The position numbers were made by a program, and so were the translations under genes. A stretch of 64,000 nucleotides of DNA from Orbilia blumenaviensis (taxonomy: Eukaryota; Ascomycota; Orbiliomycetes; Orbiliales; Orbiliaceae), in contig JAVHNS010000005.1 of NCBI GenBank assembly GCA_036872755.1, positions 2,170,001 through 2,234,000 of the forward strand, given 5' to 3'. The notes under the pieces were generated by a model. That model made no database searches. It was given only the letters and a program-made list of their open reading frames with translations, and was not told the origin of the DNA. This document shows positions 36,058 through 46,391 of this stretch, one piece after another (the stretch's first letter is position 1; every line of letters begins with the position of its first letter).

Positions 36058-37422
36058 ATGGATCTGGCAGGTTTGCCCCCGGAGCTCCTGCTCATGGTAA
36101 CTGCCTATCTCACCCATACGGACCTCAAGCTCTTTTCCCAAGCCTCGAAATTCTGCCGGTCAATTTGTCTTCCTGCGCTTTTCCACGGCGTTTATATCGA
36201 TACTAATACCCCTTCCTCTTTTGCGCCGGGGGGCAGCTTGTACCATATCCGATCACATGTCAAACATATATCCTTAGATGCGGCACAGCGTATATCGTTC
36301 AACGGTTGCACGCAAGAAGTTGATCGGACGGTGGATTACATACGGATATGTGCTCAGGGACTGCGGTATTTTCCGAACTTGGGGAGTTTGCTGGTCATCG
36401 CTCGGAGTCTGGAAGGGAAATATTTGGATGTCAAAGAGCTGAAGGGGATCCAAAAACAGTTGATTTGGGCGCTTTTCTCGACGATATCGGCCACTCGAGT
36501 CGAAGATAAGGAAGATGCGATTGGAAGGGGTGTGCTGGATAAAGTTGAGGAGCTGGAATTCACATTCATCGACGAAGGCGGGGACTACGAAGATGATGAC
36601 GGAAAGGCGCTTTTGGAATGGGATATCGGATGTTTATCTGAGGAGAACAGGCGGTTCCTTCAACTAGGGGAACACGGCTTGAGAGAAGACTTACCCATTC
36701 AATTCCCGTCAGGCCTAAGCGTCCGAGATGCCCAGCTCAACTTTTTCACCCTAGCGAAGTTCCCGTGTCCAGACTACTTCTTCAACCCTTTCTGGACGTT
36801 ACAAGGCTCGACCGAAACATTGACGAAACTGGCGTTATGCGGCGAATTTGGTGCACAGCATGAACTCACCATGGGCATCGGACCAGGTGGTGGAACTTCG
36901 GAGAAACCGGTACTTTTCGCTCTGCCCCAAGCGGTCACCTTTCCAAATGTGAGGGAGCTGTTTGTGACACGGCAGTATATGTATCCCGTGTTCTTCTCGG
37001 AGATCTGCTGGCGGTGCCCGAATGTAGAACTGCTAAAGGTCGTGGTTACTGAACACGATCTATGTCATCTGACGCTGGATTCCGTAGAGGAGATGTATAT
37101 TGCGATTAAGGATATGAAACGGCTGAAGTTCTTTATAGTCCCCGGGCCAAACCTGGAGCTGGAAGAGAATCTAGGGCCAGAAGAACTGGTAGCGATGTGG
37201 GAGAGAGCAATGGAAGGATGGGTTGAAGGCGGGATGCACGCCTTAGAACAAACGATATTCGTCATGAGGTCATTAGAACCGGATGAATTCGGATGGAGAA
37301 TTGGAGGGGTAAGCGTGGATGTGATAAAGGAGTATAGGGAACCAACGAACCAAGTTGTGTATAGGCTTAATTTTTCGAAGATTCCCCGGATGACATTAGA
37401 AGGTTTTACGTACCAAGGCTAA
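36058..37422 (+). CDS. F-box-like domain protein
   Basis: 454 residues, ATG at 36058 in a good context (ACC before ATG). The F-box begins almost at residue 1 (LAGLPPELLLMVTAYLTHTD, then ASKFCRSICLPALFHGVYI). GGSLYHIRSHVKHISLDA corresponds to a segment in the 10791-12254 gene. Strand motifs FPNLGSLLVIAR, FPNVRELFVTRQ and CPNVELLKVVVTE suggest a degenerate leucine-rich fold. Expected role: substrate adaptor for an SCF ubiquitin ligase; target unknown. It ends only about 130 bp from the 3' end of the convergent aminotransferase gene. Confidence 0.8.
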   Translation: MDLAGLPPELLLMVTAYLTHTDLKLFSQASKFCRSICLPALFHGVYIDTNTPSSFAPGGSLYHIRSHVKHISLDAAQRISFNGCTQEVDRTVDYIRICAQGLRYFPNLGSLLVIARSLEGKYLDVKELKGIQKQLIWALFSTISATRVEDKEDAIGRGVLDKVEELEFTFIDEGGDYEDDDGKALLEWDIGCLSEENRRFLQLGEHGLREDLPIQFPSGLSVRDAQLNFFTLAKFPCPDYFFNPFWTLQGSTETLTKLALCGEFGAQHELTMGIGPGGGTSEKPVLFALPQAVTFPNVRELFVTRQYMYPVFFSEICWRCPNVELLKVVVTEHDLCHLTLDSVEEMYIAIKDMKRLKFFIVPGPNLELEENLGPEELVAMWERAMEGWVEGGMHALEQTIFVMRSLEPDEFGWRIGGVSVDVIKEYREPTNQVVYRLNFSKIPRMTLEGFTYQG

Positions 37423-37550
37423 AAAAATTTAGATGATTCGATATAGATTTATTTTATTTGATAGATTATGTTTGCCCGGGCGAGCCAGTTTTGTATAAAG
37501 GATATAGACATGAAATTAAATGCTTTTGTTTACCTGGGATTGGAAATCCT

Positions 37551-39162
37551 TCAAGCTTCGCTCGCAACATCCTCAACAGCCTTCTTTAGGATTTCGCATC
37601 CTTGCTTCATCTCTTCCTCGCTGATTGTGAGCGGGGGAATGAATCTAATTGTCTCGTAGATGCTGGTCGTCAACGTCAGCATGTCGTTTTGCAGGCATTT
37701 TGCCTGAACCTTGCTTGAAATACCAGCTGGGACATCCTTCGGCGTTAATGTTGGAAATGTTGGAGAATTGAATTCCAAGCCAATCATAAGTCCGAGGCCA
37801 CGGATATCCTTTATCAGATGTCCTGTCTTCGAGGAGGCCTTGAGGGAATTAAGTGTGTCGAACAATTGCTTGGATCTAGGGGCCGGGGTCAACATGTATC
37901 GATTGAGCCAATGAGAAACGTTGGAATTTACCTTGCAGCAACATTCTCAAGCACCTTTTCTTCCTGCATGACTTCTGCACAAGCAACGCCAGCTGCACAA
38001 GCAACCGCATTCCCACCATATGTACCTCCCATGCTTCCCGGGTTCTGCTTGTCCATTAACTCCTTGTTGGCGGCAATGCCGCTCAATGGCATGCCATTGG
38101 CGATACCCTTTGCCATAACAAGAATATCCGGTCGCACCCCCCAATGCTCTGCCGCGAAGTATTTTCCGGTTCTACCAAACCCGCTTTGAACCTCATCCAG
38201 GATCAAAAGTATGCCATTCTCATCACAAAGCTTTCTGACTGCTGGCAAAAACCCGGGCGGTGGGACCACATACCCGCCTTCACCCAATACTGGCTCAATA
38301 AGTATTGCTGCTGTATCTGCAGCTGCACTTTGTTGTTTCAATAGTATCTTCAACTCATGCAATGGATTATTACAACAGTTTTCAAATCCCAGAGCATCAT
38401 CCCCAGCTGCAACAGCACATTGAGTGCAGTATGGGAACGGTGCCGTCAGAACACCCGGCATAAACGGGGCAAATCCAGAACTATAAACAGTCTTGCTCTT
38501 CGTCAAACCCATAGTGCCGAATGTACGGCCGTGGTAAGAGCCCTGCATTACAATCACATTCTGACGTTTTGTTGCCATACGAGCGAGCTTGATTGCTGCT
38601 TCGACGGCTTCAGCGCCCGAGTTCCAGAAAAAGAAGGTGTCGAGTGAAGGATCGGGCATGACGGGTTTTAGCTTTTCGATGAGGGAGAGCATTGGCTCGT
38701 GCATAGCGATATTGACCTGCCCATGGACGAGAGTGGCCATTTGGGCCTGTGCTGCTGCCGTGACTTTAGGGTGGCAATGGCCTGTATTATTTTGCTTTAG
38801 AAAGGGAGATTTCTACAACACGCCATAATATACGCATTCGAAGTTACCTAAGTTCGTGACACCAATCCCCGCCGTGAAATCGAGTAGTTTGCGGCCCTCA
38901 TCAGTCCAGACAAAACTTCCGGCACCTGAAAGTTGTATAACCCGGCAAGATTAGAACATGGTAAATGTGTTGAAACAGTCGAAAATGCAACGGACCTCGC
39001 TTTAGAATAGTATTTGACAGGCGACCAATTCCCTAGAGACAGGCATTCACTTTTAGCGGGCCGCAAAAGCCAAGTCGAGGTAACCGAGTAGTCCGTGGGT
39101 TCCATTCTCACCTTGGCAATATGTTGGACCCCAAAGGCCGCTCTTGCAGTAACGGCGGCCAT
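37551..39162 (-). CDS. Class III aminotransferase, 4-aminobutyrate aminotransferase (GabT)-like
   Basis: Spliced minus-strand model: 39162-39112, 39032-38996, 38925-38848, 38781-37932, 37875-37551 (446 residues; introns 79, 70, 66 and 56 nt, all junctions in frame). It is a PLP-dependent fold type I enzyme moving an amino group from an omega-amino acid to a 2-oxo acid. Evidence: WTDEGRKLLDFTAGIGV, NLGHCHPKV, NSGAEAVEAAIKLAR, QGSYHGRTFGTMGLT, EPVLGEGGYVVPP, LILDEVQSGFGRTG, and LVMAKGIANGMPLSGI with the PLP lysine at about residue 281. The sequence is closer to bacterial-type GabT than to the classical yeast Uga1 family, so the substrate may be GABA or another omega-amino acid. The N-terminus MAAVTARAAFGVQHIAK could be a mitochondrial leader. 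A 37-nt exon is present. Confidence 0.88.
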
Positions 39163-39770
39163 GGTGAATTCAATCGAGTTGGATATTTTAAAGCGGCGGA
39201 GGACGGATAAGTTTTGATGGAAGGACGATGAGGAGCAGAAGGATCAATTAGGTTTGAAAAAAAGAGAAATTGAAATCGGGTTCGAGGTTGAGAATCTCGA
39301 ACCGGCTGTGGGGATGCGGGATGTATTCTGGCCAATAAGACCGAACCGAATGTAAGCGTCGGAAGACGCCGGTCTGGTGCATATTATTGCGCTCCGTCCA
39401 GTCCTGTGCACTGCTGGATCCAAATTTTAACGGTGGCCGGCTGACTTGAATCACGGTTGGGGTGGTGGCGATTTTCGATTGATGGTTCTATTATTAAAAG
39501 AAAATGCAGGGTTTCTATAGCACGACAGTGGTACATAGTGGGGGGAGGGGAATGCGGCGAGGGAATGCATTAATAACTGGTGTTTACCGTCGGCTCTGTT
39601 GACCCTGGTAGATCGAATCTTCACTTAATAGTTCTGATGCTATTACTTACTTGTGGTTATCGATACGAATCCCGTATGTTTGTCCCATAACTTAGTGTGC
39701 GCCATAAGCAACTTAAAAATTATATTGTGCGACGACATATCCGATAACAAGTTAAAGTTCCTCCAGCTAA
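39163..39770. other. Intergenic, aminotransferase promoter side
   Basis: About 600 bp upstream of the aminotransferase gene and downstream of the divergent F-box-like gene; no coding signal. Confidence 0.5.
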
Positions 39771-40697
39771 CTAGCTAACCCACATGATTAGGTGTGGCTT
39801 TATTTCTTCGGGTGACTCTCCCGCCAAACACAGCTCGAACGCCTCCAAACACTCACAGCCTGCTTGTAGGAGGCGTTCAGAGTTTGATCGCTCCTCCACG
39901 GTGGTGTCCAGTTTGCCGCTATCGATGGGATTATACTGACGGTTGGTGAGAAAAGGACGTTTGAGGAGCACCGCAGTAAGTCTTAAGATGTCTGAAACAG
40001 TGATAGCTCTGCTTAGCTTGCGAGTGAAAGCATTCAAAATGAGATCCGGACGTGCGACGTCGTTGCAACAGTCACCGTCATTAATAAGATCCCACAACGC
40101 TTTCCGAAAGTCTAGAGTGATGGCGGTAACTGGAGGAGAGGTCGCATTTTCAAGAAGTATTTCATGGTATGATCTTCTCATGGCAAGGTGCTCTAGGTAC
40201 CAGGCATACTTGAAATACGAGGGCGATATGCATATCCGGCACCGTTGAAGTGGTGCTATATGCCAATGTCGCTCTAGCATCGGGTGTAATTGAAACACAG
40301 TATCCGGAGGAATAGATAGCAGTGCCGACTTCTCGCGAAATAGTAAGGAATCCAAGGTAGGAGACTTTGTCTTGGTCAGAAGCCGTTCAAAGGACTTGGA
40401 GGTTTTCATCAACATTTTCAAGGCGAAATAGTCCGAGTATTGCACGCATATCTTCAGCCAGATTCCAGGGGTTAAGCCGTAGAAGAGAAAAAGCCCTGCG
40501 ACATGATAAAGCTCCCTGCAGACGCGCCTGGCGGGGCCGTAGATGGTAGTAGGGTCTAGCTCCTCGAATACCATGATCCAGATCACTGTTGGTAATCTAG
40601 GAGGCGCTCCGGGAGACGGCCAGCTTGGTCTTGATTCAGGAGGGGGGGACGGAGTGGCGCTCGGTGTGGCCAGGAATGATTGATTGATGAATTGCAT
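39771..40697 (-). CDS. Divergent F-box-like protein with a hydrophobic/Pro-rich N-terminus
   Basis: 308 residues from ATG 40695-40697 (a TTG at 40736 was rejected). After a short Pro/Ser-rich leader, residues about 30-75 (PPRLPTVIWIMVFEELDP, then ARRVCRELYHVAGLFLFYGL) match the general F-box pattern LPxxIWxxIFexLdp...L..vCR.w. It lacks the CSKxCR signature of the other F-box-like genes here and has no FPNV strand repeats, so it belongs to a different subfamily. The C-terminal part is mostly helical with no recognised domain. F-box assignment is moderate; a helical protein of unknown function is the alternative. Confidence 0.55.
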   Translation of the reverse strand: MQFINQSFLATPSATPSPPPESRPSWPSPGAPPRLPTVIWIMVFEELDPTTIYGPARRVCRELYHVAGLFLFYGLTPGIWLKICVQYSDYFALKMLMKTSKSFERLLTKTKSPTLDSLLFREKSALLSIPPDTVFQLHPMLERHWHIAPLQRCRICISPSYFKYAWYLEHLAMRRSYHEILLENATSPPVTAITLDFRKALWDLINDGDCCNDVARPDLILNAFTRKLSRAITVSDILRLTAVLLKRPFLTNRQYNPIDSGKLDTTVEERSNSERLLQAGCECLEAFELCLAGESPEEIKPHLIMWVS

Positions 40698-41609
40698 CGT
40701 GATAAAGAGGCCGACAAGAATGTCGATGGATATCAAGGCCTGCGAGAATAGTGAAGGGTTGCTGTCATGTCATCTATGTGATGCGGTGATGTTTTAAGAT
40801 AGCAAGACGCAACGAAATAGCTTCGGTGCACCATCTTAGTATCAATTGGTCGAGCCTGCAAAAGCATTAATAATCAAGTTTAATAGTGCTCCAACTAAAG
40901 TAGATTAGATTATGGTCGATATCTGAGTATTTTGATATATTCACGATAGGAGTAGATATAGCTAGTCAGCGGGCTGCCCTGTCCTTTGATCGAAATTTAG
41001 ATCGATATAAAGACTAAGCTTAACTATTGGTTCTGAGGCTACTGGTATACCGAAACCAAGTACCCAAGCGCCCTTGCCCACCCCAGCGCCGAAACTGCTT
41101 ATTCACTTCGATAAGGTCGACAATTAGATCGTGGTACTCATTAAGTCTTACCCTGAAATTCTCTACTAGTCAGGGATACTACCAGACGTTTGCACAGAGC
41201 CGCAGATACCTAGGTACTTACTTCAACAGACGGAACTCTGCTTGGTAGCAGAGCTCCGTGTTGTTCATGTTGGAAAATCAACGTGTTGTTGTGTTGCTCG
41301 GTAAACATCCGAGTTCTCTCTTGGCGGACTTGGCGTTGTCATTCCCAACTTTTCAACAAGCACGCACCCCAGCCATCTAAACATCAATCAACTTCCTCGT
41401 CCAACCACCAGCCGTCCCGTTTGCACCATTACCGTCGTCTTTACCTCTCATCACCACGTCCTTCCCGACCGTACCGAGATCCTTCACGCTCACTCCGTTG
41501 ATATCACGTACACAACATCTTTTAGACTCCTTTGTCGCGCTATTCTATCCTTTGTCTGGATAACACAACCACTATTATAGCGGGTAGCGGCTTTTACAAA
41601 ATCGCCAAA
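40698..41609. other. Divergent intergenic region upstream of PRP39
   Basis: About 910 bp between the divergent F-box-like gene (minus) and PRP39 (plus). The last 150 bp before the PRP39 ATG are CT-rich, as in many fungal core promoters. No gene supported. Confidence 0.45.
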
Positions 41610-44155
41610 ATGAGCTACTATCAGAATCCCGATCCTCAGGCGATGAATGTTGACGAAAATGCCGAATACGAAGCAGCCAATAAAGTTGTGGTATGTTATC
41701 ATTATTGTCTATTTTTGTATCTGTGATTGGATGCTAACTGATGTTGAACCATTATTAGCTGGAGGACACCGATGACTTCGAAAATTGGGAAAAGCTGATT
41801 CGTGTTTGCGAAGGCCTCGAAGGCGGTGGTGGATTAAACAGAAACTCCTCGCCCCAGGCGATCGCCATGACGAGGAGCGCGTTCGACCGTTTCCTCGCGA
41901 AATTTCCGTTACTTTTCGGATACTGGAAGAAGTATGCCGACCTGGAGTTCAGCATTGCCGGTACAGAGGCTTCGGAGATGGTGTATGAGCGTGGAGTCGC
42001 TAGCATCACAAACTCGGTAGATCTGTGGACCGCCTATTGCAACTTCAAAGTCGATACCAGCCATGATATCGACGTGACTAGAGAGTAAGTGTTCTCAAAC
42101 CAGAGCCAACTGAACTATAATAGAGGGCAAATAACCTAGATGCAACGGCGGGACGAGGAATGTTCCAGTGGTATATATACTTTATTGGAGAAAACCTTGC
42201 AGCCGTGTAATCCCCTTCCTCCCCTTGCTTCCCCTTTCTCCCCCTCCCCCTCTTGAAGCGCAAGATCTTTACAAATCTTCTATCATAACTTCAGTGAAAC
42301 CTCTCCGCGATGAAACCTCACTCCCACATCATTCTCTCTATTTTTTCGCACCTCTTCTTCACACCTCTCTTTATCTCCCCCAACCTGCGTGCAATTCGTT
42401 GCACTTCACCAATGGGAATAAGAAAAACGGAGTCATCTCGGCGATGGCAAATAAACTACAACCGATAGCAAGTTCCTGGATAGGTTGCCAGTATTAGGCT
42501 TAGTTGACGTCTCATTCTGTTTGTTACTCACGCGCTCATCCAATCCCTTCCCACTTCCTTCATTTATGTGCGTCATTTTAAGAATAAACAAACTGACCAA
42601 GAACCCGCGAACACCTATAGGTTGTTTGAGCGTGGCGCTAATTGCGTCGGTCTCGATTTTCTCGCCCACCCATTCTGGGATAAGTATATCGAGTTCGAAG
42701 AGAGATTGGATGCCCATGACAGAATATACGCTATCCTCGATAGGGTTGTTCATATTCCTATGCACCAATATGCTCGATACTTTGAAAGATTCAGGACTAT
42801 GGCGCAGACAAGACCCCTCAACGAACTGCTCCCTGCCGATATGCTTGCCCAGTTCAGACAAGAGGTCGAGAACGAACCACAACAGCCCATCCAGGCTGGC
42901 CACCAACAGCTGAAGATGGAACGCGGAGAGCTTGAGATCGAGAGAGAAGTTAGGGCCAGGATTGATAATTTCCATCTTGAGATCTTCCAGAGGACCCAGA
43001 CAGAGACCACAAAGCGCTGGACCTATGAGCAGGAGGTACGTGTCTTCACTGATGGGTTATTATTCCAATACTTACAGTTCTATAGATCAAACGCCCCTAC
43101 TTCCATGTCACAGAGCTCGACGAACCACAACTGATAAACTGGAGGCGATACTTGGATTTTGAAGAGGTCGAGGGGGATTATGCTCGCGTTCAGTTCCTGT
43201 ACGAACGATGCCTAGTTACTGCGTCCTTCTATGATGAATTCTGGTACCGATACGCAAGGTGGATGGGCTCCCAGGAAAACAAGGAAGAAGAGGTCCGCAA
43301 TATCTACCAACGTGCCTGCATGCTCTATGTCCCAATGAGCAGACCACAGATTCGCCTACAATATGCGTTCTTCGAAGAGATGCACGGAAAACCGGATATG
43401 GCCAAGGACATCGTTGAGTCGATCTTGTTGATACTTCCAGGATATGTCGAAGCCATCGTTGCACTGGCCAACATCACTCGTCGAAATGAGGGGATAGACG
43501 CCGCGATCAAGGTTTACTCTGACATAATCGACAACACGGCCACTGACCCGTATACTAAAGGCGCTGTCACCGCCGAATGGGCACGTATGGTCTGGAAGAA
43601 CAAGGGCAATATCGAAGAAGCTCGGCAATTGTTCCAGAAGAACCATCACTGGTGCTTAGACAGCCGATACTTCTGGATCAACTGGCTGCAGCTCGAGATG
43701 GAGATTCCAACAACCCCGGAGACTGAAGCCGCACAACACCTAAAGATTCGGCAGGTGCATACGGATATCCGACGACGAGCTCGTTTACCGCCATCTACAA
43801 TCAAGGATTTAACGCACCTGTATATGAAGTATTTGCAAGAGCGAGGTGGCAAGGATGCTATGAAGGAATATCTGACTCTTGATAGGGAGGTTAACGGGTA
43901 AGTTTTGATTCGCCTTATATTCTTGATTAGACTACTCACATGTATTATAGATCCTTTTCGGTTCAATCCGTCAACAAAATGAAGCTGGCTGAGGATGGGA
44001 AGGAGGCAACAACAAACAGAAGAATGCTCTTGGAGAACGGTCACCCGGGTGTCGAGGTCGATGAAGCTGCGATTCGGAGGGGAGAGAATCCCTATACGAA
44101 GTACTTTCAGGCTCAAGGCGAAACCCCGGCTCCAAATGGGCAGGTTAGTGTTTAG
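41610..44155 (+). CDS. PRP39: Pre-mRNA splicing factor Prp39 (U1 snRNP, HAT repeats)
   Basis: Spliced model: 41610-41690, 41759-42084, 42621-43035, 43086-43897, 43951-44155 (612 residues). Prp39 is a helical HAT-repeat protein of the U1 snRNP, needed for 5' splice-site commitment. HAT-type motifs run through the protein: NWEKLIRVCEG, FPLLFGYWKKYADLEF, DLWTAYCNFKVD, HPFWDKYIEFEERL, QLINWRRYLDFEEVEGD, DEFWYRYARWM, RIYQRAC-like VRNIYQRACMLYVP, and YFWINWLQLEME. Intron 2 (536 nt) is much longer than the others here and contains a long CT-rich tract. The C-terminus is ambiguous: the last codons may instead be spliced (GTTAGT donor at 44144, acceptor at 44221) to an exon ending at 44245, replacing the last few residues. 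The family assignment is firm. Confidence 0.88.
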
Positions 44156-45251
44156 TTGAACCGTTCATATACCAAACTGGCGGTTTACTGACATTTTTGG
44201 TCACGCAATCTCTACGTGTAGCCACCCCTGAGGCTGGGAGTTTGAGTAAACATATCCGCCTAAACTTCTTATCGTTGCCTACACCATTGTCTCCTTGATA
44301 TGATATAGCTTTGCCGCGGTCTTCAAATTATTTAGTCCGCAGCATTATTGACCCTCGCACTAATACTGTGTTACTTCTTATGTCGCTGCATTTTCATATG
44401 GTAGAAAAATTCTGGGTCTGCATATGCAATTTTTAACCTTCCTTCCTTCCCACACGTGCTTGTTTGATGATGCCATCTCCCCTTTTTTTATTTCAACCAC
44501 GAATGTATTTTTATATACCTATAAGCACACTATGGACGGTTCCCCTTTGGTTTGCGATTCTTCATCTTTCTTCCCGCTTTCGCGTGTTTACGCTTTTACG
44601 GGTCGGTTATTGGAAAATTCCCTTTTTGTATTTGCTTTTTTATAGTGGCCCACATGAGAGATAGTAACTAGATTTCGGAATAATACAAACAAGGAGAAAT
44701 TCACAATTTTGATTAATTGGATTACAGAAAACTCCGAGAGGTTGTTATATCTGACTATATCTGACAACGGTGACTAGACGAATTTGTATTGCAATATACG
44801 GCGACGTATACGGAGCTACATATCATGATGTCAAAACATATGTGCATATGTCCAAGTCCGCGGGCACCGGCTAATCCAAATTTTATGGTGCACTGCATGC
44901 CAATAGTGCATATTGTAGTGCTCAAATATAGTACCCAGATGGCCATCTAGGCGATGATCACCTGTCTGGAATTAAACGCGCGCATTAATACTTTTTAGAC
45001 TTTGGGATCGCCCGCTATCCTCGAGGTCTCATGGAAGTATTATTTACTGCGACAGTACGGTGTGCCACTACCAAAGGCCCCTGTAGAAGTTGAGGCTACC
45101 TACTTAATTATAATATTAATCATCGCACCCTTTGAAATCCATATATGCTACCTTTGTACCGGATTTTAATTTTTTTTTTTTCCTTTTATATAGAACGGCT
45201 GCATTACGTACCGGGGCCTTTCTATACATTCTGGGCCAACGTTGAAATACG
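44156..45251. other. Intergenic; PRP39 3' region and Fic-like gene upstream region
   Basis: About 1.1 kb. The first 90 bp may contain an alternative last exon of PRP39 (44222-44245). Otherwise AT-rich without coding signal. Confidence 0.5.
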
Positions 45252-46391
45252 ATGTTGGATGCGGACAAAATTCCTCTCGCCGCCTCACTCCGCCGATGGG
45301 GCCTCAGAGATGCGAGCTTCCAATATACCACAACCAGAGAATTTGGCAGAATGATATATGCATCCAACGCCCTCGAGGATACAGGACTAGGCCTTGAAGA
45401 CACCATACGTCTGTGCAAGCTAGTTTTTACAGACGACCAAGTACCCGAAACGTACAAACAGGAAAAACGGCTAGAAGCCCAGCGGCAGAGAATGGAGGAA
45501 GAAGCAAGATGGATGATAACTAAATGGGCTTCCGCTGCTAAGCAGTATTTCATCGGGGATCGGAGTTTGTTCCCTGCCAAAGTAGAGGAGGAAGAAGTAG
45601 AGGAGTTTGACGAGAGAAGGAAGGATAAGCAGGCTAGAAGAGAGGTTATACAGCATGCTCGGGCATGGAAGTATTTCCTCGAACGGTTTTGTATAGACAG
45701 GGAGGAATTGAATATTAACCTGTTGCGGAATACACATTCTGTGTTGTGTGCCGGCTACCAACCAGACGACAACTCTGATACTAGAAAGGACTGGTGGGTG
45801 TGGAGTGGTGTTTTTAGGGACTTCAATACCGTTGGCGCGGAGACTTTGCAAGTTCAGGAAGGTAAAAGGAGGGATGAGGACGGTTCCAAGACACCGACAC
45901 AGAGGAATTATGAGAGAACAGAGGAAGGGAGGAGACCTTTGAACTATATCAGGTCGTCGGCGGTGGAGAGTTATGTGGAGAGCATGATTGAGGATTTTAG
46001 AGTCCTGAAAAACGCGGCAGCAGGTAGTAGGGATGCGACTATGGGATACTGTAGCCTCGCTGCATGGGTTGAAGGGATGATTATGAATGTTTGGCCGTTT
46101 AAAGAGGAGAATGGGAAATTAGCGAGGTTGGTTATGAACGGGGTACTTTGGAGGTATTGTGGAGTAGTGGTTGGGATTGGAGTAGAAGAAGGGGACAAAG
46201 AGGAGTACCTGGGGATTGTGAAGAGAGCCGGTGATATTTTTCATGAAGAGGAATATCAAACTGCAGCTGAAGAGCAAAAGGGGCACGAGGAGTTGGCTGG
46301 GGTGATAAGAAGGAAGGTGGAAGAAGGAAGACTGAGGACCGAGCAGCCCACGGTATGGGCGCAGGCATGGAACTGGCTGCCGACCCGGTGA
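45252..46391 (+). CDS. Fic/Fido-fold protein with a degenerate catalytic loop
   Basis: 379 residues, single exon, ATG 45252. Residues 38-43 (SNALED, followed by LGLEDTIRL) match the inhibitory-helix region of class II Fic proteins, normally S/TxxxE(G/N) followed by a LTLEET-type helix. Residues about 165-200 (INLLRNTHSVLCAGYQP) resemble the Fic helix before the flap. About 279-292 is NVWPFKEENGKLAR, in the place of the Fic motif HPFxxGNGRxxR, and the AAWVEGMIMN helix before it fits. The catalytic His is Trp281, and Gly-Asn-Gly-Arg is altered to Glu-Asn-Gly-Lys. Fic enzymes transfer AMP or other phospho-groups from nucleotides to hydroxyl side chains. This copy is probably inactive or has changed chemistry. 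The assignment rests on motif order rather than high similarity. Confidence 0.62.
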   Translation: MLDADKIPLAASLRRWGLRDASFQYTTTREFGRMIYASNALEDTGLGLEDTIRLCKLVFTDDQVPETYKQEKRLEAQRQRMEEEARWMITKWASAAKQYFIGDRSLFPAKVEEEEVEEFDERRKDKQARREVIQHARAWKYFLERFCIDREELNINLLRNTHSVLCAGYQPDDNSDTRKDWWVWSGVFRDFNTVGAETLQVQEGKRRDEDGSKTPTQRNYERTEEGRRPLNYIRSSAVESYVESMIEDFRVLKNAAAGSRDATMGYCSLAAWVEGMIMNVWPFKEENGKLARLVMNGVLWRYCGVVVGIGVEEGDKEEYLGIVKRAGDIFHEEEYQTAAEEQKGHEELAGVIRRKVEEGRLRTEQPTVWAQAWNWLPTR

